Shown in pieces: positions 1 through 9,204 of a stretch of DNA of 64,000 nt. This DNA comes from Gammaproteobacteria bacterium (lineage in GTDB: Bacteria > Pseudomonadota > Gammaproteobacteria > Enterobacterales > Psychrobiaceae), in the NCBI GenBank assembly GCA_013214945.1, contig JABSRT010000024.1, positions 1 through 64,000 on the forward strand, written 5' to 3'. The stretch's first letter is position 1. Each line of letters begins with the position of its first letter. The notes under the pieces were generated by a model. It made no database searches and was not told where the DNA came from. It worked only from the letters and a program-made list of their open reading frames with translations. The translations under genes and the position numbers were made by a program.

Positions 1-257
1 ACAATGCTATCGCGTTTACACTGTACGACTATTTAGAGCTTGCCGATTGGAGTGGGCGAGCGATACACCCCAACAAACGTGGTTCGATTGACGATACCAC
101 CCCAAAACTGATTGATAGGCTAGGGATTAGTCCCGACGATTGGATAGAAGTGATTAAGAACTTTAGGCGGCAATATGGTCACTTTGCTGGCAGCGAATAC
201 GCGTTGCGACAATGTGCAAACGACCACGGACAGTGTTGGCATAAAGGCGTCGGTTAA
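1..257 (+). CDS. REP-type (Y1) transposase, C-terminal part, cut by window edge
   Basis: The frame is open from base 3 and stops at 255-257, giving 84 residues without a start. The segment contains DYLELADW followed by a conserved WIEVIKNFRRQYG stretch and a Cys/His-rich tail (CANDHGQCWHKGVG). I recognise these as the C-terminal region of the about 320-residue TnpA_REP (Y1_Tnp) transposases common in Alteromonadales; the catalytic HUH and Tyr region lies outside the window. Two decayed relatives lie at 8760-9056 and 15002-15286. Whether this copy is intact upstream cannot be seen. Confidence 0.75.
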   Translation, partial: NAIAFTLYDYLELADWSGRAIHPNKRGSIDDTTPKLIDRLGISPDDWIEVIKNFRRQYGHFAGSEYALRQCANDHGQCWHKGVG

Positions 258-486
258 AACACCAAGTAAATACCCAGAATTCATGTTCTAAGTGCACCAC
301 TTACTAAATTATTATTTCGTAATTGGCTATCGGGGGGGCCATTAACTAATTCCTGATAGTTTTTACATGAAGCTCGATCTCTCTTTTATTCGTCTACCAC
401 AACTATCCAAATGGAATTACAGTAGCAATAGATTTATAAATAAGATCGAACTATACTGGGCTTTTATGGCTGGTGGTTAATGTTTA

Positions 487-1284
487 ATGGACGGTTTAAT
501 AACAAAATATAACGTTGAAAATGCTATTGAACGGGTGAGTGGCTTATATATTGCGAGGTATAATGGCTTCTATTTTGAAAGTGTCTTTCAGCCGATAATA
601 TCTTCTCCTTCTGGTGATTGTTTGGGGTTTGAGGCTTTAGTCAGAATTAAGGATCTAACCACAGGAAAAAGTATAAATCCTTATTGCTTCTTTCAATCTC
701 TGACCTCTGATATTGAGATGACAAATTTTGGCACCGTTTGCTTTGGTATTCACGTGCGTAATTTTGCCCAATCCCCACATAGAGCTTTAAAACTTTTTAT
801 TAATATCTCGCCTGTTATGTTTTCTGCGACTTACAATCACCCTGTCTCAGTCTGTGATGCAATCAGTCGAATAGACAAAGAGGGGCTAGCACTTGAGAAT
901 ATTGTTTTTGAAATAACAGAGTTTGAGGGCAAGCATGTCTCGGGTTTAGTTGCTGGCATTAAGATGTTCAGCTCTCGTGGTATTAGTATCGCAATTGACG
1001 ATTTCGGCGTGGATTTTTCCAATGAAGCAAGGGTTCATTTATTAAAACCCGACTTTATTAAGTTGGATAAATCTCTTTTGGATAATTATATCGCGGATGG
1101 TGATGTCGCACTTATTGATGGTATATCCCTTACTAAAAACGAAGGCGCGACTGTTATTGTTGAAGGGGTTGAAACCAAAGAGCAACGAGACATTTTAACC
1201 ACGTTAGGGGTTGAGCTTATGCAAGGTTATTATTTTGGTAAACCGGCGGCGTTAACATACATTGAGAGCGATTTTTTAAATTAA
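487..1284 (+). CDS. EAL-domain cyclic di-GMP phosphodiesterase (stand-alone)
   Basis: This 265-residue protein is almost only an EAL domain, so it is predicted to be a cytosolic enzyme hydrolysing c-di-GMP to pGpG. The signature is E49-A50-L51. Metal and catalytic positions appear kept: N106 (NIS), E142 (EITE), D171-D172 (DDFG), K192 (IKLD), E226 (EGVET) and Q246-G247. Loop 6 reads DDFGVDFSN instead of the usual DDFGTGYSS, which might alter dimer-coupled regulation. There is no sensory domain, signal peptide or membrane segment. It stands alone, over 500 bp from the next gene. Family assignment is firm; activity and any link to the alginate locus are inference. Confidence 0.9.
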   Translation: MDGLITKYNVENAIERVSGLYIARYNGFYFESVFQPIISSPSGDCLGFEALVRIKDLTTGKSINPYCFFQSLTSDIEMTNFGTVCFGIHVRNFAQSPHRALKLFINISPVMFSATYNHPVSVCDAISRIDKEGLALENIVFEITEFEGKHVSGLVAGIKMFSSRGISIAIDDFGVDFSNEARVHLLKPDFIKLDKSLLDNYIADGDVALIDGISLTKNEGATVIVEGVETKEQRDILTTLGVELMQGYYFGKPAALTYIESDFLN

Positions 1285-1813
1285 GCTCATTACCAATGAG
1301 CCAAAATTAAAATCTAAGGTATTCTGGCAAATGTTATTCCTGTGCGCATTGAGTGCTAACTAGATCCAATGAACTCCCAAATAATGGACAAGAATATCGA
1401 ACAAGATCCTAGTATTTATCACTACTGCAAAGGCGTCTCAAGGAATTAAAAATCCTCTTCCGAAAGGAGTTTATTTCGTAATTAGTGAATGCGGGAAGTG
1501 CCTATGTTGTATGGAGTTGTAACTGGTGTGTGATTAGCACGTAGGGGGTAGATAAAAATAACACACATGACTTACGATAAGTAATGCAACATAGTATTGA
1601 TACCAATGAGCTAACAGCTAAACCTCAAATCTCCGATAGTGGCAGTGTAGGAGTATTGCTGATGTTGACTACTACATACAAAGGGAAGTAAGTATACTTT
1701 TTCACAGCCTTTGGTGCTTACATTTAAACTCCGCAACTTTCATCATGTATTATAAGCTGTAAATGAGTAACTTGTTGTTACCGAGCGGTTATATCTAAAG
1801 GCTACTATAAAGC
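1285..1813. other. Intergenic stretch, no gene recognised
   Basis: These 529 bases between the EAL gene and the AraC-family gene are AT-rich with stops in all frames. I see no recognisable RNA, repeat or strong terminator. It presumably holds the promoter of the downstream regulator gene. Confidence 0.5.
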
Positions 1814-2680
1814 ATGAATTATCAGGATCGTTTCCATCAATTACTAAATTATATAGATTCTAATTTGGATGAAGATTTAACAGTGGATAAGTTAAGTGAT
1901 ATTGCCTGTTTATCCAAATATCATTTCCATAGGCAGTTTTCTTCGTTCTTTGGTATAACGGCATTTTCTTATATCAGACAGGCGAGAATGAAGCGAGCCT
2001 CTTACCAATTGGCTTTTAAGAAAGACATGCGAATTATTGATATTGCTGTTGCCAATGGCTACGAAAGTTCAGAAGCGTTTTCTCGCGCTTTCAGTCAGTC
2101 TATTGGTCAGAGTCCATCCCAGTTTAGAGTACAACCGCAGTGGACGCCATGGTATCAAAAATATGAACAGTTCAAGACGTTGAGAATTCAGCGTATGAAA
2201 TCGGTTAAATGTTCGCATCGCGTTGAAATTATAGATTTTAGTGACGTTAAAGTCGCCACCTTAGCACACCTTGGTCCCCTGGAATTACTTGGCAACACGA
2301 TTAACTTATTTATTGAGTGGCGTAAAGAAAATAACTTATCACCTAAGATAAGTAGAACATTTAATATTGTTTATGATGATCCCGCAGTGACTGAACCAGA
2401 TAAATACCGCTGTGATATATGCGTCTCAGTTAAATCTGATGTAAAAAATAATGAGCATGGTGTCATCACAAAGACCATACCTGCGGGACGTTGTGCGGTC
2501 ATTAGGCATGTTGGTTCTGACGATACTATTAGTGAAAAAATCGCTTACTTATACGCAGAGTGGCTTGCGCAAAGTGGAGAAAAATTACGTGATTACCCTA
2601 TATTTTTCGAAAGGGTAAGTTTTTTTCCTGATGTTCCAGAGACTGAAGTGATTACAGATATTTATCTGCCCTTGAAGTAG
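1814..2680 (+). CDS. AraC-family regulator with GyrI-like effector domain
   Basis: The 288-residue protein has an N-terminal AraC DNA-binding domain (two helix-turn-helix motifs, about residues 8-105, including SKYHFHRQFSSFFG and the second-HTH signature GYESSEAFSRAFSQSIGQSPSQFR). A C-terminal GyrI-like small-molecule-binding domain follows (about 130-288; HLGPLELLG, IPAGRCAVIRHVGSDD, IFFERVSFFPDV). This is the Rob/YdeE-type arrangement, where the C-terminal domain senses a ligand. The gene ends 31 bp before a secreted hydrolase gene on the same strand, so the two are probably co-transcribed. The ligand is unknown. Confidence 0.9.
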   Translation: MNYQDRFHQLLNYIDSNLDEDLTVDKLSDIACLSKYHFHRQFSSFFGITAFSYIRQARMKRASYQLAFKKDMRIIDIAVANGYESSEAFSRAFSQSIGQSPSQFRVQPQWTPWYQKYEQFKTLRIQRMKSVKCSHRVEIIDFSDVKVATLAHLGPLELLGNTINLFIEWRKENNLSPKISRTFNIVYDDPAVTEPDKYRCDICVSVKSDVKNNEHGVITKTIPAGRCAVIRHVGSDDTISEKIAYLYAEWLAQSGEKLRDYPIFFERVSFFPDVPETEVITDIYLPLK

Positions 2681-2711
2681 CTTGCAACAATGAGAAAAAA
2701 TTAAAGGAGTT

Positions 2712-3695
2712 ATGATGAAGTTAAGTTATGTGTTGGTCATTATTATGGCGCTTTTTCTGTTTGTCACACAATCACAGGCAAAGCAATTGGAACAACCACT
2801 GGATAAGTTTTTTTCACTTAAAGAGATAAAAAATGCAGATAAAAAGGCGCTGAGTACTCTGGAGTATGTACAGGCGAGTGATGATATCTCCCTCGCATTT
2901 CGTTCTTACCTTCCGTTGCAAGCTAAAGCAATTTTGATTTTTTACCATGGTGCAGGTGCTCATAGCGGACTGTCCTATAACCACATTGGTGTAGGGGTAC
3001 GAGATCAATTTGAAATAGCTGTGTATATGCCCGATTTAAGGGGGCATGGAAGTTCAGGTGGTGACCGAGGTGATGCACCTAGTGATGAACAAGTTTGGCA
3101 GGATATTAATACCATGATTACGCATGCGCGTGTTCAGTATCCAAAGCTACCTATCTTTGTCGGTGGACATTCAGGGGGCGCTGGTCTTACGCTTAATTAC
3201 GCCACTTGGGAGCAAAGAGCGCCTATTGATGGATACGTATTTCTTGCGCCATATTTTGGCTTTCGTTCTGAGACCAGCCACGATAAAGATAAAAATGGCG
3301 GTTATGAATTTTCGACAATAAACGTTTCAGACTTTGTGATAAACAGTATGAGTGGAGGGCTATTTTTCGGCCATTCAAAAGCGGTTAAATTTAACTATCC
3401 CGCAAGCGTATTAGAAGAAAATCCTCAAATCGTCGCATTTAACACTATCAATATGTCTAAATCAGTAACGCCTTATTCACCTGACACTCAATTATTAGAG
3501 TTAAAGCAGTTTGGGTTGTGGATTGGCAATAAAGATGAAGCCTTTGATCCATTAAAGGTAACGCGATTTGCAGAAGAAAACAGCGATATAAAAGCGAATA
3601 AGGAAATAAAAATGATTGAAGGGGAAAATCATTTTTCTATTATTATCGGGGCCTCTAACTTTATTGGGTCATGGATAACGAGTGTTATCAGGTAA
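2712..3695 (+). CDS. Secreted alpha/beta hydrolase (serine aminopeptidase S33 / lysophospholipase-like)
   Basis: A protein of 327 residues. A hydrophobic signal peptide (about 1-23, ending SQA-K) predicts export. The fold is alpha/beta hydrolase: the oxyanion loop FYHGAGAHSG is near residue 78 and the nucleophile elbow is GGHSGG with Ser154. Candidate acid and base are D275 or D279 (GNKDEAFDP) and H307 (GENHFS). An AAAGGAG ribosome site at 2703-2709 precedes two adjacent ATGs (2712, 2715). It follows the AraC/GyrI gene closely. The substrate, an ester or lipid, is not deducible. A terminator lies about 100 bp downstream. Confidence 0.85.
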   Translation: MMKLSYVLVIIMALFLFVTQSQAKQLEQPLDKFFSLKEIKNADKKALSTLEYVQASDDISLAFRSYLPLQAKAILIFYHGAGAHSGLSYNHIGVGVRDQFEIAVYMPDLRGHGSSGGDRGDAPSDEQVWQDINTMITHARVQYPKLPIFVGGHSGGAGLTLNYATWEQRAPIDGYVFLAPYFGFRSETSHDKDKNGGYEFSTINVSDFVINSMSGGLFFGHSKAVKFNYPASVLEENPQIVAFNTINMSKSVTPYSPDTQLLELKQFGLWIGNKDEAFDPLKVTRFAEENSDIKANKEIKMIEGENHFSIIIGASNFIGSWITSVIR

Positions 3696-3796
3696 TACAG
3701 AACTGAAATAGCTATTTACTTAGAATTAACAATGTAACAAGAGTAACAATGGGACACTCAGTGCGCCGAGCTAAATCGGTACCCGAATTCAACATC

Positions 3797-3820
3797 AACC
3801 GACCATCGAGTCGGTTTTTT
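3797..3820 (+). terminator. Rho-independent terminator after the hydrolase gene
   Basis: AACCGAC (3797-3803) pairs perfectly with GTCGGTT (3810-3816) around a 6-base loop, followed by a T run to 3820. It ends the AraC/hydrolase transcription unit. Confidence 0.8.
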
Positions 3821-4144
3821 CCGTTCAATCAAAAAATATTAACAAATCTAGCATTCATCTCTCGAAATTTTGATTACTAATGGCCGTTAGAGACCAATCA
3901 TTGTCCTATACAAGCAAGAGTTCCTCTCGTGTATTTATGTATAGTCATCTCCTGCCAATAATAGCGTGAAGTAGCAATCAATTTCTTGTTGGCATCATAG
4001 TGGATAAATACTCCTATTTATAATAACAGTTACGTATATTAGGGATCGCAAAGAGGGCGGTGTCGAATAGTTTAACTGTTTATTCAAATGTATTTTGGAG
4101 TAGTTGATGTCTACACAAATAACTCATTTAATTAGGTAAATCTT
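3821..4144. other. Intergenic stretch before the split arginase-family gene
   Basis: These 324 bases are AT-rich with stops in all frames and no recognisable RNA or repeat. The promoter of the arginase-family gene should lie here, but I cannot single out its elements with confidence. Confidence 0.4.
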
Positions 4145-4445
4145 ATGTTAGCAAAGAATAAAAAACCACTTCGTTTACTTATGCCTCAATGGCAGGGCGG
4201 TAATAATCATGCATACCATTTTGGTGCTCAATTGCTCGCTTGGCTTGCCCCTGCAACGGATGGCCCTATAGAAATCGTTGATATTACATTTGATGAGAAT
4301 AGACAATTAAAAAATGAAAATGGTATTGTCGGGCGCTCAGAAATTATTCCTCAGTTGTTCAGTGCTAAAGCATTAATAGAAAAACATATGCCAGAAGAGT
4401 TGGTGGTATTAGGTGGAGACTGTTTAGTTGATTTAGTGCCTTTTG
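4145..4445 (+). pseudogene. Arginase/agmatinase-family protein, 5' half, interrupted by IS21
   Basis: This encodes the first 100 codons of a ureohydrolase-family protein (MPQWQGG...; VVLGGDCLVDLVPF). The reading frame then runs into the IS21 element. Removing bases 4446-7056 (IS plus one target copy) joins it in frame to 7057-7637, giving an uninterrupted 293-residue protein reading DLVPF-AYLQEK across the junction. The usual GGDH metal motif is GGDC here. I recall related arginase-family proteins with the same GGDC, so the Cys may be a subfamily trait rather than decay. The natural substrate (arginine, agmatine or another guanidino compound) is not evident. Confidence 0.85.
4439..4445. repeat. 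IS21 target-site duplication, left copy (CCTTTTG)
   Basis: CCTTTTG at 4439-4445 is repeated exactly at 7050-7056 on the other side of the IS. Seven bp fits the 4-8 bp duplications of IS21-family elements. Confidence 0.9.
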
Positions 4446-4494
4446 TGCGTATTCCGGCGAAGGTGAACACCGATTCTGGTTCAACGTGAACACC
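4446..4494. repeat. IS21 left end: terminal repeat and two internal transposase-site copies
   Basis: After the terminal repeat (4446-4459), GGTGAACACC (4462-4471) and CGTGAACACC (4485-4494) repeat with a 23-bp period. A further degenerate copy lies near 4532. Confidence 0.8.
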
Positions 4495-4525
4495 TAATCA
4501 TTCAATGTATTGCCCAGCCTCTTTT

Positions 4526-5281
4526 TTAACTTAAGTGTTCACCATGGGTCAAGTCGTTTAGTATTTTTCGCATTGATTCACCCCGCAGTTTTATCCGATG
4601 AGAGTTATGCATTATTCGGTCTAATATGGCGTCAGCCAACGTGTTATCTCCTATCATTTCATACCATTGATCAGTTGGTAATTGACTGATAATGATAACT
4701 GAGGCGCATCCGTGACGGTCGTCCATTATTTCCATCAGATCATTACGCTGAGCTGTATTTAGCGGCTCTAGCCCCCAATCATCAAGTATCAACAAGTCGA
4801 TTTTTGCTAACGTCTTAAGGATCTTCTGATACGTCCCATCAGCTTTAGACTGCGCTAACTCCAGCATCAGGCGAGAGATTCGGTAGTATCGTGTACTAAA
4901 ACCCTTTAGGCAGGCGGTGTGACCGAAGGCGCAAGCGATATAGGTTTTCCCTGTACCACAGGGCCCTGTGAGCAACAGGTTTTGCGCTTTACTAAGCCAG
5001 TCACATTGTGCCAGAGAAGCCACTTGAGATTGCTGCAAGCCTCTCGGGTGCTGGTAGTCTATGTCTCTAAGGTTTGCGCCGAGCTTGAACTTTGCACTGC
5101 GGATAAGACGTTGCTGTTTGCGGTTATCGCGATCCTGTTGTTCGCTGTCGACGAGCAACTGTAATCGCTCGTTAAATGATAGGCCTTCATAGGTGCCAGG
5201 TTGTTCTGATTGAGTTTGTAGCGCCATCGCCATGCCGCTAAGTTTCAGCTGGCGAAGTTGAGATAAAGTCTGGTCGATCAT
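4526..5281 (-). CDS. istB: IS21 ATP-binding helper protein IstB
   Basis: A 251-residue AAA+ ATPase of the DnaC/IstB type that assists the IstA transposase. The Walker A motif is GPCGTGKT (106-113) and Walker B is LLILDDWG (D167, D168). The length is typical of the family and no interruption is seen. It starts 14 bp after the istA stop on the same strand, preceded by an AAGGAG-type site. It is the downstream gene of the istAB unit in the element at 4446-7049. Confidence 0.95.
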   Translation of the reverse strand: MIDQTLSQLRQLKLSGMAMALQTQSEQPGTYEGLSFNERLQLLVDSEQQDRDNRKQQRLIRSAKFKLGANLRDIDYQHPRGLQQSQVASLAQCDWLSKAQNLLLTGPCGTGKTYIACAFGHTACLKGFSTRYYRISRLMLELAQSKADGTYQKILKTLAKIDLLILDDWGLEPLNTAQRNDLMEIMDDRHGCASVIIISQLPTDQWYEMIGDNTLADAILDRIMHNSHRIKLRGESMRKILNDLTHGEHLS

Positions 5282-5295
5282 CGTTATTCTCCTTG

Positions 5296-6840
5296 TTAGT
5301 GAAAGCTTTTAGGGCCGCGAATATTTTCATGGTTCTGCGGCAGTGCCGAGTCAACACACTGTTTATCTCGTGGTAACTTATCTTGATTGCTTAGTAATAT
5401 GGCTTTGATATTTTTCAGCTTAACGAGCGATTGGTCATTTGCGATGGCGCAAGCGGCATTGAGGCGATTGACTGGGTAGGATTTGCTTAAGTTCAACAGC
5501 CCTAGGCACACACGATAAGCGAGTTCTGGGTGAGGTTTTCTGTCGAGTTGGCCAGCAACCCAAAGCAATGTATCGGGTCCCACATCTTTCGCCCAGCTCT
5601 TTAACCTACCAGGACTCCATTGCTGATGTTTCGCGTGTTTTCTCGGCATGTGCCCAGGCTCAGAGGTTGTGCCTGGATAATGTTTTCTGACGTGGGTGGC
5701 TAGCAGATGCGTTTTAAAGTAAATCTTCATCAGCTTATCGCTGGCGTGACACTCTATTTTTTCACCCACGAGGTGATGTGGAACCGAGTATAGATGCTGT
5801 TCATATTGGATATGATAATCAATGTTGACCTTCGCCGTCTTGATATCAACATACTGATACGGGTGGGTTGGCAGCGCTTTTAACAAGGGTTTATCAAGCT
5901 GCTCGAACCATTGTTTCCGGTTGCCAGGTAGCTGCTTAAAGGGTCTTGAGTTAACCTCAACGAGCAATGATGCGATGCATTGATTAAGCTCCGCTAGTGA
6001 AAAGAAGGTGTGATGGCGCAGACGGGCTAAAATCCAACGTTCAATGATTTGCACGCCCACTTCAGCCTTTGCTTTATCTTTAGGTTTGTAAGGTCTAGCG
6101 GGTACGACAGCGACACTATAGTGCTCAGCAAGTTGCTGGTAACTAGGGTTTAACTCCGGATCATAACGACAAGAACGGCTAACGGCACTGCGGAGATTAT
6201 CAGGCACCACCATGACAGGTGTGCCACCTAAGAACTCAAAGGTACGCACATGACTAGCCAGCCAATCTGGTAAGCGCTGGCTCCAAGTTGCTTCGGCATA
6301 GGTATAATTTGAGGCACCAAGCACGGCAACAAAGATCTCAGAAAATCGTATTTCACCTGTCGATGGCGACACCACTGGCATTCTTTGGCCAGCGTAATCA
6401 ACAAATAACTTGTCGCCAGCTTTATGCGTCTGGCGCATTGAGCGCTTTTGTTTCTTAGCCCAATTGAGGTAACGATCGCAGAACTGAGAGTAACTTAAGC
6501 AACGATTAGGATACTGCTGACAATATTCTTCCCAGAGTAACCGCTTGGTCATTCCTTTCCCTTTGAGCTCCAGGTGAAGTACTGGCCAATCTGGCATTTG
6601 AAAACGAGTAGAGGCCCGAGTATCGGCTTTGGGGTAAAAGAGCCTGGCTAACTCGGTATCGTCTAGTTCGTTAGGCAAGGGCCAAGAAAGACTTAGTTCG
6701 TTGGCCCTAGTCAGCAATTTTTGAATGGCACCAACACTGACTTTTGTGCTGGCATTGATTTGGCGAACGCTGAGTTTTGCTTCTAAACGCAGCCTTAAAA
6801 CATCTCTGATTTTACGCATTGTGATCCTCTTTGTAGCCAT
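5296..6840 (-). CDS. istA: IS21 transposase IstA
   Basis: A 514-residue DDE transposase. The N-terminal helix-turn-helix region (about 8-47) is followed by an integrase catalytic core with D148 (FVDYAG), D214 (VVPDNLRSAV) and E260 (KDKAKAEV), then the C-terminal Mu-type beta-barrel region (about 335-385, YQYVDIKTAKVNIDYHIQYEQ). The length and all three catalytic residues are as expected, so the element is probably active. It reads opposite to the arginase-family gene it disrupts. Confidence 0.95.
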   Translation of the reverse strand: MATKRITMRKIRDVLRLRLEAKLSVRQINASTKVSVGAIQKLLTRANELSLSWPLPNELDDTELARLFYPKADTRASTRFQMPDWPVLHLELKGKGMTKRLLWEEYCQQYPNRCLSYSQFCDRYLNWAKKQKRSMRQTHKAGDKLFVDYAGQRMPVVSPSTGEIRFSEIFVAVLGASNYTYAEATWSQRLPDWLASHVRTFEFLGGTPVMVVPDNLRSAVSRSCRYDPELNPSYQQLAEHYSVAVVPARPYKPKDKAKAEVGVQIIERWILARLRHHTFFSLAELNQCIASLLVEVNSRPFKQLPGNRKQWFEQLDKPLLKALPTHPYQYVDIKTAKVNIDYHIQYEQHLYSVPHHLVGEKIECHASDKLMKIYFKTHLLATHVRKHYPGTTSEPGHMPRKHAKHQQWSPGRLKSWAKDVGPDTLLWVAGQLDRKPHPELAYRVCLGLLNLSKSYPVNRLNAACAIANDQSLVKLKNIKAILLSNQDKLPRDKQCVDSALPQNHENIRGPKSFH

Positions 6841-6921
6841 AACCCTTCCTTAATCGTTAAAAGGGTAAATATGGCACTGAAAGATATTATTAATCAATGC
6901 ATTGAAATGATTCCGGTTCAT

Positions 6922-7049
6922 GGTGAACACCAATTCCGGAAATTAGGGTAAAAGTGTTCACGATAAAGCCGGAATCACTGTTCACGATAAACCAGAATGG
7001 GTGTTCACGATGCGCCGGATTAGGTGTTCACGTTAGGCCGGAATATGCA
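6922..7049. repeat. IS21 right end: terminal repeat with tandem transposase-site copies
   Basis: Four GTTCACG-containing copies (around 6954, 6978, 7003 and 7024), spaced about 20-25 bp and each followed by a CCGGAAT- or CCAGAAT-like segment, precede the terminal repeat at 7036-7049. An oppositely oriented GGTGAACACC copy lies at 6922-6931. Confidence 0.8.
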
Positions 7050-7056
7050 CCTTTTG
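7050..7056. repeat. IS21 target-site duplication, right copy (CCTTTTG)
   Basis: Exact copy of 4439-4445, directly abutting the right IS end at 7049. Confidence 0.9.
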
Positions 7057-7637
7057 CTTATTTACAGGAAAAGTATGGTGATGATCTGGGTATCTTATGG
7101 GTGGATGCACACCCAGATATTATGACATCTGAACAGTTTGAACATTCTCATGCCTCGGTTTTACGAGCGCTGATGGGAGAGGGTGACAGCGATCTCACTC
7201 AGTTTGTTAACCGACCGATTGCAGCCAATAAGATAATGTATGCTGGTGTAAATAATGAAAGTGACTATGAAGCTGATTTCCTAAAAAAGAGAAATATGCG
7301 TGTTTGTCGCCCTGAAGATATTCACACTAATATCACCCCTATTAGGCAATGGATTGATGAGGAAAATATTAAGGTGTTAGCGATACATCTAGATTTAGAT
7401 GTTTTAAGCATATCAAATTTTGGATCGCTGTTATTCAACAGCCCAAATGTAGCCGCAGATACTTTTGATGGTATCGCTCAAGGACAGTTAACGATGGAAG
7501 ATGTCATTAAGGTTATCAATGTGGCCAGTGAAAAGAGCAAGGTTGTTGGCATTGGTATTGCTGAGCATCTACCTTGGGATTCGTTATCCCTTAAAAATAT
7601 GCTTGAGCAATTACCATTACTTGGAAAGCGCGAGTAA
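7057..7637 (+). pseudogene. Arginase/agmatinase-family protein, 3' half, beyond the IS21 insertion
   Basis: This continues the gene begun at 4145. It carries the ureohydrolase motif DAHPD (metal ligands), a HLDLDVL motif matching the SxDxDxxD region, and a closing AEHLPW segment. The total after excision is 882 nt including the stop (293 residues), typical for the family. Only the insertion breaks the gene; no other stop or frameshift is visible. A hairpin terminator follows at 7728-7755. Loss is presumably recent and reversible by precise excision. Its former role may relate to guanidino or polyamine nitrogen use, given the puu locus in the same window, but that link is inference. Confidence 0.85.
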
Positions 7638-7727
7638 TACAGTTTATGATCAGTTATTTATAGGGAATAAAACAATGAAGTTAGCATTAATCCGAGCTGT
7701 GTTTTATTCAGCTTGACCATGTACGTT

Positions 7728-7755
7728 GGAATAAATAGTCCCCGCTATTTATTCC
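7728..7755. terminator. Bidirectional hairpin terminator between convergent genes
   Basis: GGAATAAATAG (7728-7738) pairs perfectly with CTATTTATTCC (7745-7755) around a 6-base loop, followed on the plus strand by TTTTA. It lies between the arginase remnant and the convergent AraC gene. Confidence 0.7.
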
Positions 7756-7757
7756 TT

Positions 7758-8699
7758 TTAGTTTGTTCGGTACAGATCTTTGGGGGAGATACCGTATTGC
7801 TTTTTAAACGTTCGACTAAACTGAGACAGATCTTTGTAGCCAAATGTTAATGCCGCTTGCGTTACGTTACTGACTTTTCTGGTCGCTAATGCTTCGTAAG
7901 CAAAGCTCAAACGTTGCATTTGCAACCAATTTCTTGGTGTTTCACCTATCTCCGCAAACAAGCGACTTAATGTTCTTACCGAAACATTATTTTCAGTTGC
8001 GATACGATTTATGCTCAGTTCCTCATCGGTGATGTGTCTATGAATGTAGGTTTTAATTTCACTTAACAGTTTGCTATGACCTGTGTCTGTTGCTTGCTCT
8101 CGCCCATCACTTGCACGTTGCATTGCTGTTGTAAGCATTTCCAACGTTGGCAGGATAAACTCATTTTTTTGACTTAGTTCAGGAGACGATGCAATGACTA
8201 AAGTATCTTGCATAAGTGATTTAATCAGTTTGCCATATACTGATTGGCATTTAATTATCGTTCCTCCTAACTGATCGATATGAGATATTTTTGTCTGAAC
8301 TAATGAACGGGGAAGCTTAAGTAGCATGGATTTATAAGCGTTGCTGTAATTAAAGCAGTAGGGTTTAGCTGAATCGTAGATCAATATATCGCCAGCTTGA
8401 TGTTTAACCTGATGATCATTTTGACTAAAATAACCTTCCCCCTCTAGCATGATAGAAAGAAAAATATCTTCACGAGGCGTTGAACGCAAATCCGATGGAC
8501 GTCGATCGTAGCGGATACCATCGGAAATAACATGGCTTAGTTCCGCTAGACCAACATCTTGTACTGTTGTGGTTGCACTGAAATTTTCTTTGTTGTTTGT
8601 TAGGCCCGTACACGGTGCATAATATTTAGTGACCACCTCATGCCAGTAACTGAATTTATCTTTATTCTCTAAAGAATCTGTCGAAAACACCATGCTCAT
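7758..8699 (-). CDS. AraC-family transcriptional regulator
   Basis: A 313-residue protein. The N-terminal half (about 1-190) looks like the AraC-binding-like-2 sensor domain, with SYWHEVV near the start and a cupin-like LEGEGYFSQNDHQVKHQAGDILIYD stretch. The C-terminal 100 residues are a standard AraC HTH pair ending GYKDLSQFSRTFKKQYGISPKDLYR. I place the start at the ATG at 8699, preceded by GAGGTG at optimal distance, rather than at an upstream GTG. It converges on the split arginase-family gene and may once have regulated it; this is only positional. Confidence 0.85.
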   Translation of the reverse strand: MSMVFSTDSLENKDKFSYWHEVVTKYYAPCTGLTNNKENFSATTTVQDVGLAELSHVISDGIRYDRRPSDLRSTPREDIFLSIMLEGEGYFSQNDHQVKHQAGDILIYDSAKPYCFNYSNAYKSMLLKLPRSLVQTKISHIDQLGGTIIKCQSVYGKLIKSLMQDTLVIASSPELSQKNEFILPTLEMLTTAMQRASDGREQATDTGHSKLLSEIKTYIHRHITDEELSINRIATENNVSVRTLSRLFAEIGETPRNWLQMQRLSFAYEALATRKVSNVTQAALTFGYKDLSQFSRTFKKQYGISPKDLYRTN

Positions 8700-8759
8700 T
8701 GTTAACACCTCACCCTAAAATCCTAATGATAACAAGTAATTTAGGTACCTGTTTGTTTT

Positions 8760-9056
8760 TTGAGTTTATTTTCCCCCGAATTCAATTCAAGAACGCATTA
8801 CCACTTATCAGCAGCATTTTCGCTGGTGGATTATCTCGAACTCGCTGATTGGATCGAGGTAATCAAAAACTTCCGGCGTCACTACGGTAACTTTACTGGC
8901 AGTGAACAAAGTTTACGACGCTGTGCTAATGAACATCACCATTGCTGGTATAAAGGCGTTGGCTGGACTGTCTTAACTGTACAATCAGAGAGAGCTTACT
9001 CTTGCTGGCTTCGTGTGCCAGTTTTTAAAAACAATGTATCTTTCACGCAGAACTAG
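8760..9056 (+). pseudogene. Decayed Y1 transposase fragment with internal in-frame deletion
   Basis: Bases 8826-8963 encode VDYLELADW joined directly to IEVIKNFRRHYGNF and a CANEHHHCWYKGVG tail. This is the same region as the transposase end at 1-257, but with 31 codons missing. In the intact copy the missing 93 bp lie between two GATTGGA repeats (45-51 and 138-144), and the fragment keeps a single GATTGGA. It has no N-terminal catalytic part and reads past the normal stop. It is a non-functional remnant. Confidence 0.75.
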
Positions 9057-9075
9057 GCATCTTAGAGCGCAGCAG

Positions 9076-9152
9076 CAAAATAAATTCGCTTATTGATATA
9101 AAAATGGTGGCGTAGAGCGTTAGTATTTAGTCATCTAAATTTGTTGAGAGTC
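9076..9152. repeat. Transposase-tail repeat, copy A
   Basis: This 77-bp stretch matches 15220-15295 closely, including GTTAGTATTTAG and TTGAGAGTC. Both copies follow decayed Y1 transposase fragments, so it is probably the common 3' end of the former element. Confidence 0.65.
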
Positions 9153-9204
9153 CTTTTATCAGGCGTTATGTTTCAGTGTTCCCCACAATGAGCAGATACC
9201 TTCT

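Larger units (their letters stand above)
4446..7049 (-). mobile_element. IS21-family insertion sequence (2604 bp)
   Basis: The element begins TGCGTATTCCGGCG and ends GGCCGGAATATGCA, imperfect inverted repeats matching at 12 of 14 positions with TG...CA tips. It is bounded by a 7-bp direct duplication. Inside are istA and istB, transcribed opposite to the interrupted host gene. Both ends carry multiple copies of a GTGTTCACG-type motif, characteristic of IS21 transposase binding arrays. Both genes are full length and the host frame is exactly restorable, which points to a recent insertion. Confidence 0.95.
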
